The translations under genes and the position numbers were made by a program. Below are positions 1 to 8,882 of a stretch of DNA of 55,987 nt, piece after piece (the first letter of the stretch is position 1; every line of letters starts with the position of its first letter). The notes under the pieces were generated by a model, which saw nothing but the letters and a program-made list of their open reading frames with translations, was not told where the DNA came from and did no database searches. Source of the DNA: Flavobacterium gawalongense (lineage in GTDB: Bacteria; Bacteroidota; Bacteroidia; Flavobacteriales; Flavobacteriaceae); assembly GCF_007097265.1 (NCBI RefSeq), contig NZ_VJZP01000029.1:1-55987 (forward strand). The letters are read 5' to 3'.

Positions 1-283
1 AAGAAAGATGGTAAATTATAAATAAATGTCAATAAAATCAGTACTTAATAAGTGCGACCAAAGTGCCTATACCTATAATTTTTATTCCTATATGATTGAG
101 TTTGTCAATTATTCTAAAATTAATACCTCTAATTAAAATTTGTTCAAAAACGGTAGCTGAAAAAGTACTGCGAATGGAATGATTATATTAAAAAAAAATT
201 GATGGATACTATTTCAAAACCATCATTAGCAATAATCACTCGTATGATAAAGCATTGTGATAGTACCCATTATGTACTATTTT
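1..283. other. Left edge, no gene recognised
   Basis: AT-rich sequence before the first gene. I see no credible reading frame, RNA gene or hairpin on either strand. It lies downstream of the acyltransferase gene, which is read toward it. Confidence 0.5.
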
Positions 284-1411
284 TTATTTATTTTTCATTC
301 CAAATAAAATTCGAATATGATTATATGGTTTTATAAAAAAATCATATACACCAATTGAAAGTAAAAAGGATACAAATGTTAAAAAGAGATATTTATTAAT
401 AATACTTTCATCAACCTGAATTACATAATACCCAATTACGATTATAAAAGTTTGGTGTAAAATATAAAAAGGATAAATACCCTCATTTGCATATTTTAAA
501 ATTTTGTTGTTAAAATTTAAATATTTTTTTCCATATCCGAAAATGGCTAGTAACCATGTCCATACATTCAAAATCCCTAACGCTATATATATCATGTTCG
601 GTAAATTGAAACCCCATTCAGGTTCTAAATCATTCCAACGAAAATAATTTATGAGGATAGTACTCAAAAAAGCAGTTTTTAAATACTGTTTTCTTTTATC
701 TTCAATGTCATTCCAAAATATTTGGTTGATTCCAATGAAAGAACCTAAAATAAAGTATGTGAAATATCTTGTAAACATTCCCCAATCCCCAATCAAAGCA
801 TGAGTGTCATTAGGATACCAAAAATAAAGTAAAAAGGCTAGATAAAGCGGAATCATACACCAGTACATCCCTGTCATTCGTGTTATATTAGCAAACTTTA
901 AAACAATTTTTTTTCCTTTGTCGGATTTAATGAACAGAAGGAAGGGTAATGCTATTATTGAGTAAACAAAAAGGTAAGCTATGAACCATAAATGATGCCA
1001 AAATAAATTTCCTTCAGGATAAAAACCAGTTGAAAAAATACTAGGATAAAATGTTAGATAAGATTCGTACTTTATTCCTTGGAAGAGTCTTTCACAATAG
1101 ATTTGAGGAGGAACTATTAGTAACACACCTATTAGTAATGGTATTAGCAATCTTTTAGACCGTTGCATTACATATTGCCTTTTAGATACATGGTTCATAA
1201 TAAAAGCTGTGCCAATACCAGAAATCAAAAATAATAATGGCATTCTCCATCTGGAAATAAAATAATTGAATTCCAACATAAGATTACTTAATTCATTATT
1301 TTTTATATGCCAACCTTCTTCAGCAACAAAAGGCATAGCACAATGGAATAAATGCAATAACAAAATTGCAATTACTCTCAACCAATCTAAGTCGTATCGT
1401 CTTTCTTTCAT
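284..1411 (-). CDS. Acyltransferase-3 family membrane protein (OpgC/MdoC-like)
   Basis: A 375-residue integral membrane protein with about ten hydrophobic segments. The N-terminus reads DLDWLRVIAILLLHLFH, which matches the acyltransferase-3 pattern of a charged start, an Arg in the first helix and a His at its end. It is followed by RMPLLFLISG, another family hallmark. Members of this family move acyl groups from the cytoplasm to sugars, glucans or lipids at the inner membrane; the OpgC subgroup succinylates glucans. The substrate cannot be told here. It stands alone, with 278 bases to the next gene upstream. The start at 1411 gives a normal family N-terminus (MKERRYDLDW). Confidence 0.8.
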   Translation of the reverse strand: MKERRYDLDWLRVIAILLLHLFHCAMPFVAEEGWHIKNNELSNLMLEFNYFISRWRMPLLFLISGIGTAFIMNHVSKRQYVMQRSKRLLIPLLIGVLLIVPPQIYCERLFQGIKYESYLTFYPSIFSTGFYPEGNLFWHHLWFIAYLFVYSIIALPFLLFIKSDKGKKIVLKFANITRMTGMYWCMIPLYLAFLLYFWYPNDTHALIGDWGMFTRYFTYFILGSFIGINQIFWNDIEDKRKQYLKTAFLSTILINYFRWNDLEPEWGFNLPNMIYIALGILNVWTWLLAIFGYGKKYLNFNNKILKYANEGIYPFYILHQTFIIVIGYYVIQVDESIINKYLFLTFVSFLLSIGVYDFFIKPYNHIRILFGMKNK

Positions 1412-1606
1412 AGTTTCTATTTTTATTAAATGTGTAATCTATTCGATGATTTTATCAAAGTATTTTAAAAATACTTTGATGATTATATTTTTTACTATTT
1501 GTATTGAATTGCTTCTGAAATTCGTTAAGCAAATTCAACTTAATAATAGATTTTGCCTAAAATTATTGGATTGCATAATTTGTTATATCCGTCCGCTTAC
1601 TCATAA

Positions 1607-1686
1607 ATACGGAATGGGAATCGGTTCCGTATAACACGGGTTTCATTGTTCGTGCTGTAAACGCAACGAAACCTTAGCCGTTACGC
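1607..1686. repeat. Two adjacent palindromes just downstream of the DoxX gene; attC-like
   Basis: Two structures are visible. The first is a perfect 8-bp hairpin, ATACGGAA at 1607-1614 pairing with TTCCGTAT at 1625-1632, with a 10-nt loop and no T-run. The second is an imperfect palindrome from GTATAAC (1629-1635) to GTTACGC (1680-1686). Its arms GGTTTC (1639-1644) and GAAACC (1668-1673) continue inward with TTG/CAA and leave unpaired bases. The end boxes resemble the AAC...GTT boxes of integron attC sites only loosely. The structure begins 4 bases after the stop of the gene at 1690, as in a gene cassette. It could equally be a poor terminator. Confidence 0.35.
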
Positions 1687-1689
1687 GCA

Positions 1690-2142
1690 TTAAAATCTGA
1701 TTGTGCTAAAATAAGTCCACACGATAAATAGTATTTGTAAAGGAATTCTAAACCATAAGTAATTGAGTCCATTCCCGTTGTGAGACCCTGTTTGATAGTC
1801 AATGTGGTCAATAGCGGCTTTGATATTTCCAGGCAACAATAAGATAAAAAAAAGTATCAATGCCCAGCCTGTCCATACTCTAAAGCTAGGAATTAGTAAA
1901 CCTACAGCAGCAATGATTTCAATAACACCGGTTAAATAAATTACTTCGGACTTAGAAGGTATAAAATCAGGTAGCATCATCGTCATGCCTTTTGTAAAAG
2001 CAAAATGTCCAATTGCTGTAAAACCTAACATGACTGCCATAGAAATTCTGCCTAATAAGGGATAATCAAATGTTTTGGTAAACAATTTGGTCACGAGTAA
2101 ACTGACTGTAAATGCTCCGAGTAATATAAATAGTGGTTTCAT
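1690..2142 (-). CDS. DoxX-like membrane protein
   Basis: A 150-residue protein with four membrane segments. The pattern is that of the DoxX/DoxX-like family: a GRISMAVMLGFTAIGHF stretch, then DFIPSKSEVIYLTGVIEI and a helix with GLLIPSFRVWTGWAL. Many members have no assigned function; some are linked to thiosulfate:quinone reduction or to redox stress. It is a different subfamily from the two near-identical DoxX-like proteins at 5974 and 7470. The gene stands alone and is followed by the palindromes at 1607-1686. Confidence 0.75.
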   Translation of the reverse strand: MKPLFILLGAFTVSLLVTKLFTKTFDYPLLGRISMAVMLGFTAIGHFAFTKGMTMMLPDFIPSKSEVIYLTGVIEIIAAVGLLIPSFRVWTGWALILFFILLLPGNIKAAIDHIDYQTGSHNGNGLNYLWFRIPLQILFIVWTYFSTIRF

Positions 2143-2472
2143 TTCTTATTGTTTTAATAGTATGAATTTATCTTTATTGATTTGGTCAAAATGATTAGGT
2201 TTATTAGTTGGTCTTTTTAAAACATCATGTCAATGTTGATATTATTTTCATTGCATGACCGCTAACTGATTTTTAGAAAAATTTTTCTCTCAAAAAAATG
2301 CTCCAATCCACCTTAAACTAGTCAGATTTTAGAAGGTTGACGTTTGCAAACATATTGAAAGGATCTGTACTTGGAAGTATATTTTAATTCCGCTGTTTGG
2401 CTTACTAACTATCAGTAAATTATTAGTTTTTAAATAGTTTTAAGGATTTTACAAATATTATATTTAAGTGAT
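2143..2472. other. Intergenic, 330 bases, nothing recognised
   Basis: This is the gap between the DoxX start and the end of the DUF4249 gene. It is AT-rich. I see no long hairpin, tRNA or recognisable gene remnant in it. Confidence 0.4.
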
Positions 2473-3297
2473 TTATTGAATGGTATAATCAACTTTATCA
2501 ACTTCGCTTAACCTGAAATAGCCCAGTGGATAGTTGTCAAAATTTGTTTCGTTTTTTATATTTCCTTTCACAGTTGAAGGTGGAGTCTGAAATGGCCCGC
2601 CTCCTGAACTTCCTGACACGCTCAATAGTATGGTCATGTAATTGAAATAGGCCTTTGAAATGCCATAATGAGTAATTTCAACCTTTTCACCAGGTTTAGT
2701 ATCCTCTTCGAGTACCAAGCTATAGAATGTATTTCCCTGAAAAAAGAGATCATCATCCACAGCGTATTCTGGTTTTAGGTTTTTTGAGAATTTGTATTTA
2801 TAAAGATAATAATTATCTGCTTGGGCTGGATCATCAAAAAAAGTTTTTATTTTTAGAATATCGTTGCCTAACCCTGTCTGAATTTCTTGTGTCACCGAAG
2901 TTATTGCAGCAACTGATTTCAAGGTTTCTGTGGCAGTATAGGTCTGTCCGTTGTTGATCACTGTCAAAGTGTAGGTTTCGTCAATGACTGGAACAAAGTT
3001 AGCACAAAGATAAATTCCAGTATTGGGTGTTTCAATGAAACTGAAAATGACATTTGAACTATTTTTTATAAAAACTGTCGCCCCTGAAACCACAGGTATC
3101 ACGTTTGTATAAAAATCGGTTGTTGTAGATAGTTTTATAGTTTGATTATTTCCAAGTGTCCCTTTTATCCAATTAATGTTGGCATCAATTACAAATCTTG
3201 GTTTGTCCGTATTTAGGGGAATGTCTACTACATCTTGACAGCTGCTAAAAAAGACCACTGTTAGTATTCCGATTATGAAATAGATTTTATTTTTCAT
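2473..3297 (-). CDS. DUF4249 family lipoprotein, TonB-receptor partner
   Basis: A 274-residue exported lipoprotein. The N-terminus is a signal peptide ending in a lipobox (VVFFSSC, Cys at about residue 20). The body (DVPLNTDKPRFVIDANINW-type start, then beta-rich sequence) fits the DUF4249 family of the Bacteroidota, whose genes typically follow a TonB-dependent receptor. It begins 12 bases after the receptor at 3310-5694 on the same strand, so the two are surely co-transcribed. The likely role is a surface accessory protein in uptake of an unknown ligand. It is a little short for the family, but the C-terminus (LSEVDKVDYTIQ) looks complete. Confidence 0.8.
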   Translation of the reverse strand: MKNKIYFIIGILTVVFFSSCQDVVDIPLNTDKPRFVIDANINWIKGTLGNNQTIKLSTTTDFYTNVIPVVSGATVFIKNSSNVIFSFIETPNTGIYLCANFVPVIDETYTLTVINNGQTYTATETLKSVAAITSVTQEIQTGLGNDILKIKTFFDDPAQADNYYLYKYKFSKNLKPEYAVDDDLFFQGNTFYSLVLEEDTKPGEKVEITHYGISKAYFNYMTILLSVSGSSGGGPFQTPPSTVKGNIKNETNFDNYPLGYFRLSEVDKVDYTIQ

Positions 3298-3309
3298 TTT
3301 TGTTTATTT

Positions 3310-5694
3310 TTAAAATTTGAAGTTATAACTGACTGCAGGAACTATCCCGAAAATTGAGGTTCTTAGTGCTTCATTGTTTCCAGTGTCGGCATTTTGCTGA
3401 AAGCTTATTGAAGCAGCGTTTTTACGGTTGTATACATTATAAATACTGAAGACCCATTCTGAATTCCACTTTCGGTTGTCGTTTTTATGAGGCGTTAGTG
3501 TTGCTGAAAGATCCAAATGGTTATAAATTGGCAATCTATTTTCGTTTCTTAAGCCGTAACTGGGTACTAAAATGTCCTGATACGTGTATTGACCGTTTGG
3601 GTAGGTTACGGGCTGTCCCGATTGCAGAATAAAATTGGCTCCAAAACTCCATTTTTTATTTAAATTATAGCTACTTGTAACGGCGAGATTATGCAATTTA
3701 TCGTAAGCTGAACTATACCATTTTCCATTATTGATTCCGATTTCTGAACTGTTTCTTCCCGGAGTTTGCTGCTCTGATTTTGATAAGGTATAGGAAATCC
3801 AACCGGTAAATCTGCCTTCGTTTTTGCGGAACATCAATTCTAAACCATAAGAGCGCATTTGCCCATTGAGGATTACCTGTTCAATGGCTTCGTTTGCAAT
3901 CAAATCGGCGCCGTCAATGTAATCCATCCTGTTTTGGATTTTTTTATAAAAAGTTTCCGCCTCGAAGGAATACATTTCCTCATCGAAATTCCTGAAATAA
4001 CCTAAAGCCACTTGGTCTGCAATTTGTGGTTTGATAAAATTGTCACTAGGCATCCAAATATCAAGTGGTGTTGGTGATGAAGTATTGGAAACCAATTGTA
4101 AATACTGAACCATTCTATTATAACTTACTTTTAGAGACTGATTTTTATCTATTCCATAAGCGATAGAAAACCGAGGTTCTAAATAATTATAGTTCTGAAT
4201 TACTTTGTTTTTATCGTAAAATTTAGTGCCAATAGGAGTTGCTTTTTCATAGATCTGCAGCTCTTGATTAAAAGTTACAGGTTCATCATTAGCATAAATA
4301 TTTGTAGTTGATTTACCTAGCCTATAAAACAGGCTGTATCGCAAGCCATAATAAAGGGAAACTTTTTTAGAAATTTCTTGCTCGGCTTCAATATATATTG
4401 CAGGTTCAAAAGCATATTTTTTATCTAATTGATTAAAATTTATTCCTGAATTTGGTTTTGTTGGATTTACTGTTCCAGGATTGAAATCATAATAAATGCT
4501 ATTCACACCAAAATTTAATTTGAATTTATCTGAAATATAATTCTTGAAATCATATTTTATATTATAATTTTTAATTCCGGAATCCCATTTGAAACCAGCT
4601 AAATCCAAATCTAAGCCAAAGTAATAATCACTAAATATCACGGATAGGTTTGAAAATAATTTGTCATTAAATAAGTGATTCCAACGCAAGTTTAAAATTG
4701 AATTGCCATAGGTGTTGGTAAAACTTTTGTCTAAACTAAAGACATCCCGACCAAAATACCCCGATAGAAACAAATTATTGTTTGGATTTAGTTTGTACGA
4801 TAACTTTGTATTCAAATCATAGAAATAGGCTGCATTGTTTTTTTGTTCTTCAGAGAGTTTTAAAAATAGATGTGCATACGAGGCACGACCACCAATAAGA
4901 AAAGAACCTTTGTCTTTTACTATTGGCCCTTCAGCCAATAACCTACTGGAAATTAATCCAATTCCACCATTCATGTGAAAACCGGTGCTACTTCCGTCTT
5001 TCTGGTAAATATCTAAAACCGAAGAGGCTCTTCCTCCATATCTTGCAGGTATTCCACCCTTGTAAAGTTTTAAGTCCTTAATTGCATCAGGGTTAAAGAC
5101 CGAAAAGAATCCAAAAACATGGGAAGAATTAAAAATAGTTGCTTCATCCAAAAGTATTAAATTCTGGTCTGCACCACCTCCACGAACATTAAAACCAGAA
5201 GCACCTTCGCCAGCATTGGTTACCCCGGGTAAAAGTAAAATAGATTTCAGAACATCAACTTCACCAAGGACTACAGGCATTTTTTTTATTGTAGCAATAG
5301 AAAGTTTATTGATACTCATTTCTGCTTTTCTTATGTTGGTTGCTTTTCTATCGGTTGTAATAACCACTTCTTGTAATTGTTCTTCGCTACTGAAAAGTTT
5401 GAAGTTACTTTTGTAGTTTTTGTTGAGGTTCACATTTACTGTTATCGTTTGAAAACTTAAAAAACTCACTTGCACTTTATAGTTGCCTTTGGGAATTGTG
5501 ATAGAGTAAAAGCCATATTCATTTGTAGTTGTTCCTGTTTCTAATTCAGGAAAATAGATATTTACTCCGATTAAGGTTTCGTTGCTTTTGGAATCAGTTA
5601 CGATACCGCTTAGTGTGTGTGTTTCCTGAGAATATATACTGCTAAAGAAGAGTAGAAATAATAGGGTCAAGAGATAAACCATTTTCATATTCAT
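3310..5694 (-). CDS. TonB-dependent outer-membrane receptor with N-terminal carboxypeptidase-like domain
   Basis: A 794-residue outer-membrane transporter. Residues 1-22 are a signal peptide ending SSIYSQ. About residues 25-110 form a carboxypeptidase-regulatory-like domain (HTLSGIVTDSKSNETLIGVN). The plug domain follows at about 120-230 (LLLPGVTNAGEGASGFNVRG and LLDEATIFN) and then the 22-strand barrel, ending in the aromatic residue of FNFKF. There is no N-terminal sigma-regulator domain and no FecI/FecR pair nearby, so transcriptional signalling is unlikely. It forms an operon with the DUF4249 lipoprotein. The ligand is unknown; no SusD partner is present, which argues against a glycan system of the Sus type. 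Confidence 0.93.
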   Translation of the reverse strand: MNMKMVYLLTLLFLLFFSSIYSQETHTLSGIVTDSKSNETLIGVNIYFPELETGTTTNEYGFYSITIPKGNYKVQVSFLSFQTITVNVNLNKNYKSNFKLFSSEEQLQEVVITTDRKATNIRKAEMSINKLSIATIKKMPVVLGEVDVLKSILLLPGVTNAGEGASGFNVRGGGADQNLILLDEATIFNSSHVFGFFSVFNPDAIKDLKLYKGGIPARYGGRASSVLDIYQKDGSSTGFHMNGGIGLISSRLLAEGPIVKDKGSFLIGGRASYAHLFLKLSEEQKNNAAYFYDLNTKLSYKLNPNNNLFLSGYFGRDVFSLDKSFTNTYGNSILNLRWNHLFNDKLFSNLSVIFSDYYFGLDLDLAGFKWDSGIKNYNIKYDFKNYISDKFKLNFGVNSIYYDFNPGTVNPTKPNSGINFNQLDKKYAFEPAIYIEAEQEISKKVSLYYGLRYSLFYRLGKSTTNIYANDEPVTFNQELQIYEKATPIGTKFYDKNKVIQNYNYLEPRFSIAYGIDKNQSLKVSYNRMVQYLQLVSNTSSPTPLDIWMPSDNFIKPQIADQVALGYFRNFDEEMYSFEAETFYKKIQNRMDYIDGADLIANEAIEQVILNGQMRSYGLELMFRKNEGRFTGWISYTLSKSEQQTPGRNSSEIGINNGKWYSSAYDKLHNLAVTSSYNLNKKWSFGANFILQSGQPVTYPNGQYTYQDILVPSYGLRNENRLPIYNHLDLSATLTPHKNDNRKWNSEWVFSIYNVYNRKNAASISFQQNADTGNNEALRTSIFGIVPAVSYNFKF

Positions 5695-5854
5695 AATATT
5701 TAATTTTAATTTTTTTGCAAGGTCATTTTAATACTAATCTTGATGTTATTCTTTAATATATAAACCTTCAAATTGATGGCTTTTATGATAATTTCAGAAT
5801 GCAAAAATATTATTGACACTATTTAATCCCATTAGCTTAAGTTAAGAAATGGCA

Positions 5855-6372
5855 AAAGTATTTTTAGATGTAATCTGTAGGATAGGACAAAAATGAAGTT
5901 AAATAGGACTTATGTGAAATTAGCTTTGATTATCAATAGTACTACTACAAAACCCAGGTTAGCTAACACTCTTTTATACTGTCACTGTACTAACTTCTTG
6001 AAACGAACCTTTTTTTAGGAATAAGAAATAGGTCAACATTAATATGCAGAATACAATAGCTGATTTTATGCAGTCGGCATTGCTATTTATTGCACGTCCC
6101 GATATAAAAGCAAAAATCACATCAAAAGTAAAGCCTGCAAAAGCCCATTCTTTTAGTCGTTTTAGATTGGGTATCAACAAAGCTATAACTCCAGCAATTT
6201 TTGTAATACCAAGTGTTAGTATAAAATAGGGTGGATAACCCATTCTTAAAGTTTTTGGATAGGTAGATGGGTTTTTAGTTATTTCCATAAAGCCGCTTAT
6301 AGCAAAAAATATAGCCAATAGTATTAAAAGTGACCAATATAAATAAGCACCTTTTTTGTTTTTTGTTTTCAT
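5855..6372. repeat. Duplicated unit, copy 1 (DoxX gene plus 3' flank)
   Basis: This 518-bp unit matches 7351-7868 at a constant offset of 1496 bases, with scattered substitutions and no gaps seen. The match includes the whole DoxX-like gene and about 120 bases after its stop. It ends at the start codon: the upstream sequences differ. Confidence 0.85.
5974..6372 (-). CDS. DoxX-like membrane protein, duplicated copy 1
   Basis: A 132-residue, four-helix membrane protein of the DoxX-like family (ISGFMEITKNP, then LGITKIAGVIALLIPNLKRL and EWAFAGFTFDVIFAF). It differs from the copy at 7470-7868 at only six of 132 residues, four of them in the last half of the C-terminal helix and tail. Function is unknown. 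Its start codon overlaps the end of a decayed Crp/Fnr reading frame (ATGA overlap at 6369-6372), which suggests it was once the second gene of a regulator-DoxX operon. Confidence 0.8.
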   Translation of the reverse strand: MKTKNKKGAYLYWSLLILLAIFFAISGFMEITKNPSTYPKTLRMGYPPYFILTLGITKIAGVIALLIPNLKRLKEWAFAGFTFDVIFAFISGRAINSNADCIKSAIVFCILMLTYFLFLKKGSFQEVSTVTV

Positions 6373-6540
6373 GATTTATAAATGATTAAATAATTAAAGT
6401 TTTTTTTATTTGACTTAATGATTCTTGTGTAATACCCAAGTACGCATCAACCATTTTATTAGTTAGATTTTGTATGGTTCAGGATTCTATTTCTTTTAAT
6501 AAATCTTCGTTCTGTTGTAGCGTATTCCTGTAATAGTGGC
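6369..6540 (-). pseudogene. C-terminal remnant of a Crp/Fnr-family regulator
   Basis: On the minus strand the text just upstream of the DoxX start reads VDAYLGITQESLSQIKK, which is the recognition helix typical of Crp/Fnr regulators of Bacteroidota (usually YLGITPESLSRIRK). Upstream there is an in-frame stop near 6480, and further Crp-like sequence (NEDLLKEIE) continues in the same frame before it. There is no effector-binding domain. It is clearly a fragment. Its TGA overlaps the DoxX ATG by the usual four bases. Confidence 0.65.
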
Positions 6541-6550
6541 TAGCATTTAT

Positions 6551-7072
6551 TCAGTCAGTATTGCTATTTTCTCTTTTTGGTTCCGGGTTAATTTTTTCTG
6601 ATTCAAGGGAGAAGAGTACGCTTGTTATTTTCCATTTTCCATTTATTTTGACAAGCCCCCAACTTTCTTTACCCCAATTTTTCTTTATTTTATTTTTCCA
6701 AAAACTATAATCAAAAGTTACTGATGCAATACTACCGTCTTCATTAATATCTATATTGTAAAATTTTTCTTCATCTGTACCCGTATCTGAAATAAAGCTA
6801 TAGAATTTTTGATAAGTACTTTCAAAATAATTTTTCTTTGTACTGTCTTTTTTTAACACGTCTTCTTGAGTTTTATCCTTAATAACTCCGATCCAAACTA
6901 TTGGTTCGTTATGAAAGAGATTATAAAACTTTATACTGTCTTTTTTTACAATACACGCCATAAACGAATTTAAAATTTGTTTTATTTCTTTTTTGTCTGT
7001 TGTCTCTTTGTTTTGGCTAAAAGCAAAATTTGAAAGAAGTAATAATGCTAAAAATAATGTTAGTTTTTTCAT
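6551..7072 (-). CDS. Secreted NTF2-like (SnoaL/DUF4440-type) protein
   Basis: A 173-residue protein with a signal peptide (LFLALLLLSNFAFSQ, cleavage near residue 19). The mature part starts with a helix (KKEIKQILNSFMACIVKKD) followed by beta strands and the late motif WGLVKINGKWKITSVLFS. That pattern is the NTF2-like fold seen in DUF4440/SnoaL-like proteins of unknown function. It lies between the two copies of the DoxX unit, but it is not duplicated itself. The C-terminal 15 residues are charged and probably disordered. Confidence 0.65.
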   Translation of the reverse strand: MKKLTLFLALLLLSNFAFSQNKETTDKKEIKQILNSFMACIVKKDSIKFYNLFHNEPIVWIGVIKDKTQEDVLKKDSTKKNYFESTYQKFYSFISDTGTDEEKFYNIDINEDGSIASVTFDYSFWKNKIKKNWGKESWGLVKINGKWKITSVLFSLESEKINPEPKRENSNTD

Positions 7073-7350
7073 TGATTTTTTGTATTAAATTGTTTATTAT
7101 TATTGCCTCATTATTTTGAGACAAGTACGAAAGGTTAGATGATGGTTAAATATTATCAGACAAAAAAATTTCAGAAGAGGACAAAGGATAAATTATATTT
7201 TGCATTCATATCATTTTATTATTCAGGATATATTTATTTATCGGCTTTTCATCACTTACTATTGTGGTATTTTTTTATATTCTATTTTAAATTCCCCGAT
7301 AAAATTCTTGATAATTTATTTTAATTTGTCCAATTGCCAAAACTGGAAGC
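7073..7350. other. Intergenic before duplicated unit copy 2
   Basis: AT-rich. A 61-codon frame exists on the plus strand (7139-7324) but its Phe/Tyr/Ile-rich product is what random AT-rich DNA gives, so I do not call it. No hairpin of note. Confidence 0.4.
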
Positions 7351-7868
7351 AAAGTACTTTTAGATGTGATCTGCAGGATAGGGAAAAAAAGAAGTTGAAT
7401 AGGGCTTATATGAAATTAGCTTTGACTAACAACATTACTATTGCAAAAACCAAGTTAGTTACCACTCTTTTATGCCGCCACTGTACTAGCTTCTTGAAAC
7501 GAACCTTTTTTTAGAAACAAGAAATAGGTCAGGATTAATATGCAGAATACAATAGCTGATTTTATGCAGTCTGCATTGCTATTTATTGCACGTCCCGATA
7601 TAAAAGCAAAAATAACATCAAAAGTAAAGCCTGCAAAAGCCCATTCTTTTAGTCGTTTTAGATTGGGTATCAACAAAGCTATAACTCCAGCAATTTTAGT
7701 AATTCCAAGTGTTAGTATAAAATAGGGTGGGTAACCCATTCTTAAAGTCTTTGGATAGGTAGATGGGTTTTTAGTTATTTCCATAAAGCCGCTTATAGCA
7801 AAAAAGACAGCCAATAGTATTAAAAGAGACCAGTATAAGTACGCTATTTTTTTATTTTTTGTTTTCAT
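7351..7868. repeat. Duplicated unit, copy 2
   Basis: Partner of 5855-6372 at a constant offset of 1496. The copies are diverged by point changes, more in the 3' flank than in the gene. That pattern suggests an old duplication with selection on the protein, or later gene conversion. Confidence 0.85.
7470..7868 (-). CDS. DoxX-like membrane protein, duplicated copy 2
   Basis: A 132-residue four-helix membrane protein, 126 of 132 residues identical to the copy at 5974-6372. The central 80 residues are identical. Unlike copy 1 it has no regulator remnant in front. Instead a possible promoter lies about 55 bases upstream (TGCATTTG on the minus strand at 7924-7931, one base off TAnnTTTG, with a TTG about 23 bases before it). 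Function unknown. Confidence 0.8.
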   Translation of the reverse strand: MKTKNKKIAYLYWSLLILLAVFFAISGFMEITKNPSTYPKTLRMGYPPYFILTLGITKIAGVIALLIPNLKRLKEWAFAGFTFDVIFAFISGRAINSNADCIKSAIVFCILILTYFLFLKKGSFQEASTVAA

Positions 7869-8186
7869 GATTTAAAAATAATTAAAGATTAAAGATTGAG
7901 TTTTTTTGGTGTAAATTGCTGTACAAATGCAAGGTAAATCGTAAATTGGGTTAGCAATTTTAGTTTTCCGTTTCTATGGTATATATTTTGACAATAGCCA
8001 GCGCCGATAAAAAGTCAAGTAGTAAATAGGTGTAAATAAGCTTTTCCATAATTGTTCCTATGTATAAATTGATAATATTTTATACAAAAGTCCAAGAATA
8101 GAGCTAGGGCTACAATTTTATTATGCGAAGTAAGTGAAGATGTCTGCAAACTATTATTTTAATTCTGCAAGACATTTACTGAAAAT
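7869..8186. other. Intergenic, 318 bases, possible promoter for the DoxX copy
   Basis: It separates the LytTR regulator's 3' end from DoxX copy 2. The only signal I see is the near-consensus box CAAATGCA (7924-7931, plus-strand spelling) that would serve the minus-strand DoxX gene. No terminator with a T-run is evident for the LytTR gene. Confidence 0.35.
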
Positions 8187-8882
8187 CTATATTCTATTAT
8201 TTATTACCTGAAAAAAAAGCTCTTTATAGGTTTCTGAAATTGGGATTCTCTGATCAGAAATTTTTATTCTCATCCGTTCTATAGATTCTATTTTGTTAAT
8301 CCCAACCATATAGGATTTATGAACTCTGCAAACCAAATTGGAGGGTATGATTTGTTCTAGTTCACTAAAATTTTGAAGCGTCATGATCTTTTTATTTATT
8401 GTATGAATTCTACGGTAATCTCTCATTCCTTCGATAAATAAAATATCTTTTAAATTTATTTTCTCTAATCGATTTTCCGTCTTTACAAAAATAAAGTCTA
8501 ATGGCACGTTAGGAAGGAATTGGTTGATGTTTTCTTGTGCTTTGTTTATGGCTTTTAAGAATCTATCAAACGTAAATGGTTTTAATAAGTAATCAGTTAC
8601 ATTAAGTTCATACCCTTTTATGGCATACTCCTGATAGGCTGTAGTTATAATAACCTGACTTTCTATTTTTGAACTTTCAAGCAATTCAATACCGGACAAT
8701 TCATCCATATTAATATCTAAAAAAAGCAAATCAACTTTATTAGATTTTAAATAGGATAGACCATTAAGTGCATTGTCAAACGTACCACATAAATTGAGAA
8801 AGGGTATTTTGTTAACAAAACTCTTGGTTCTTTCGAGAGCCAAGGGTTCGTCTTCTATTATAATACAAGAGTATCTATCCAT
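8187..8882 (-). CDS. LytTR-family response regulator
   Basis: A 231-residue two-domain regulator. Residues 1-120 are a receiver with the acidic pair E10/D11, the phosphoacceptor D56 (in DLLFLDINMDELSG) and the conserved Lys in DYLLKPF. About residues 130-230 are a LytTR DNA-binding domain (FVKTENRLEKINLKDILFIE, later ICRVHKSYMVGINKIE-like sequence around VCRVHKSYMVGINKI). It overlaps the sensor kinase upstream by 8 bases, so the two are translationally coupled. Targets are unknown; adjacent genes are membrane and secreted proteins. Confidence 0.92.
   Translation of the reverse strand: MDRYSCIIIEDEPLALERTKSFVNKIPFLNLCGTFDNALNGLSYLKSNKVDLLFLDINMDELSGIELLESSKIESQVIITTAYQEYAIKGYELNVTDYLLKPFTFDRFLKAINKAQENINQFLPNVPLDFIFVKTENRLEKINLKDILFIEGMRDYRRIHTINKKIMTLQNFSELEQIIPSNLVCRVHKSYMVGINKIESIERMRIKISDQRIPISETYKELFFQVINNRI

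Noticed and set aside
7139..7324. Plus-strand ORF of 61 codons before the second DoxX copy
   Set aside because: Aromatic-rich product of AT-rich DNA with no promoter or neighbour support.
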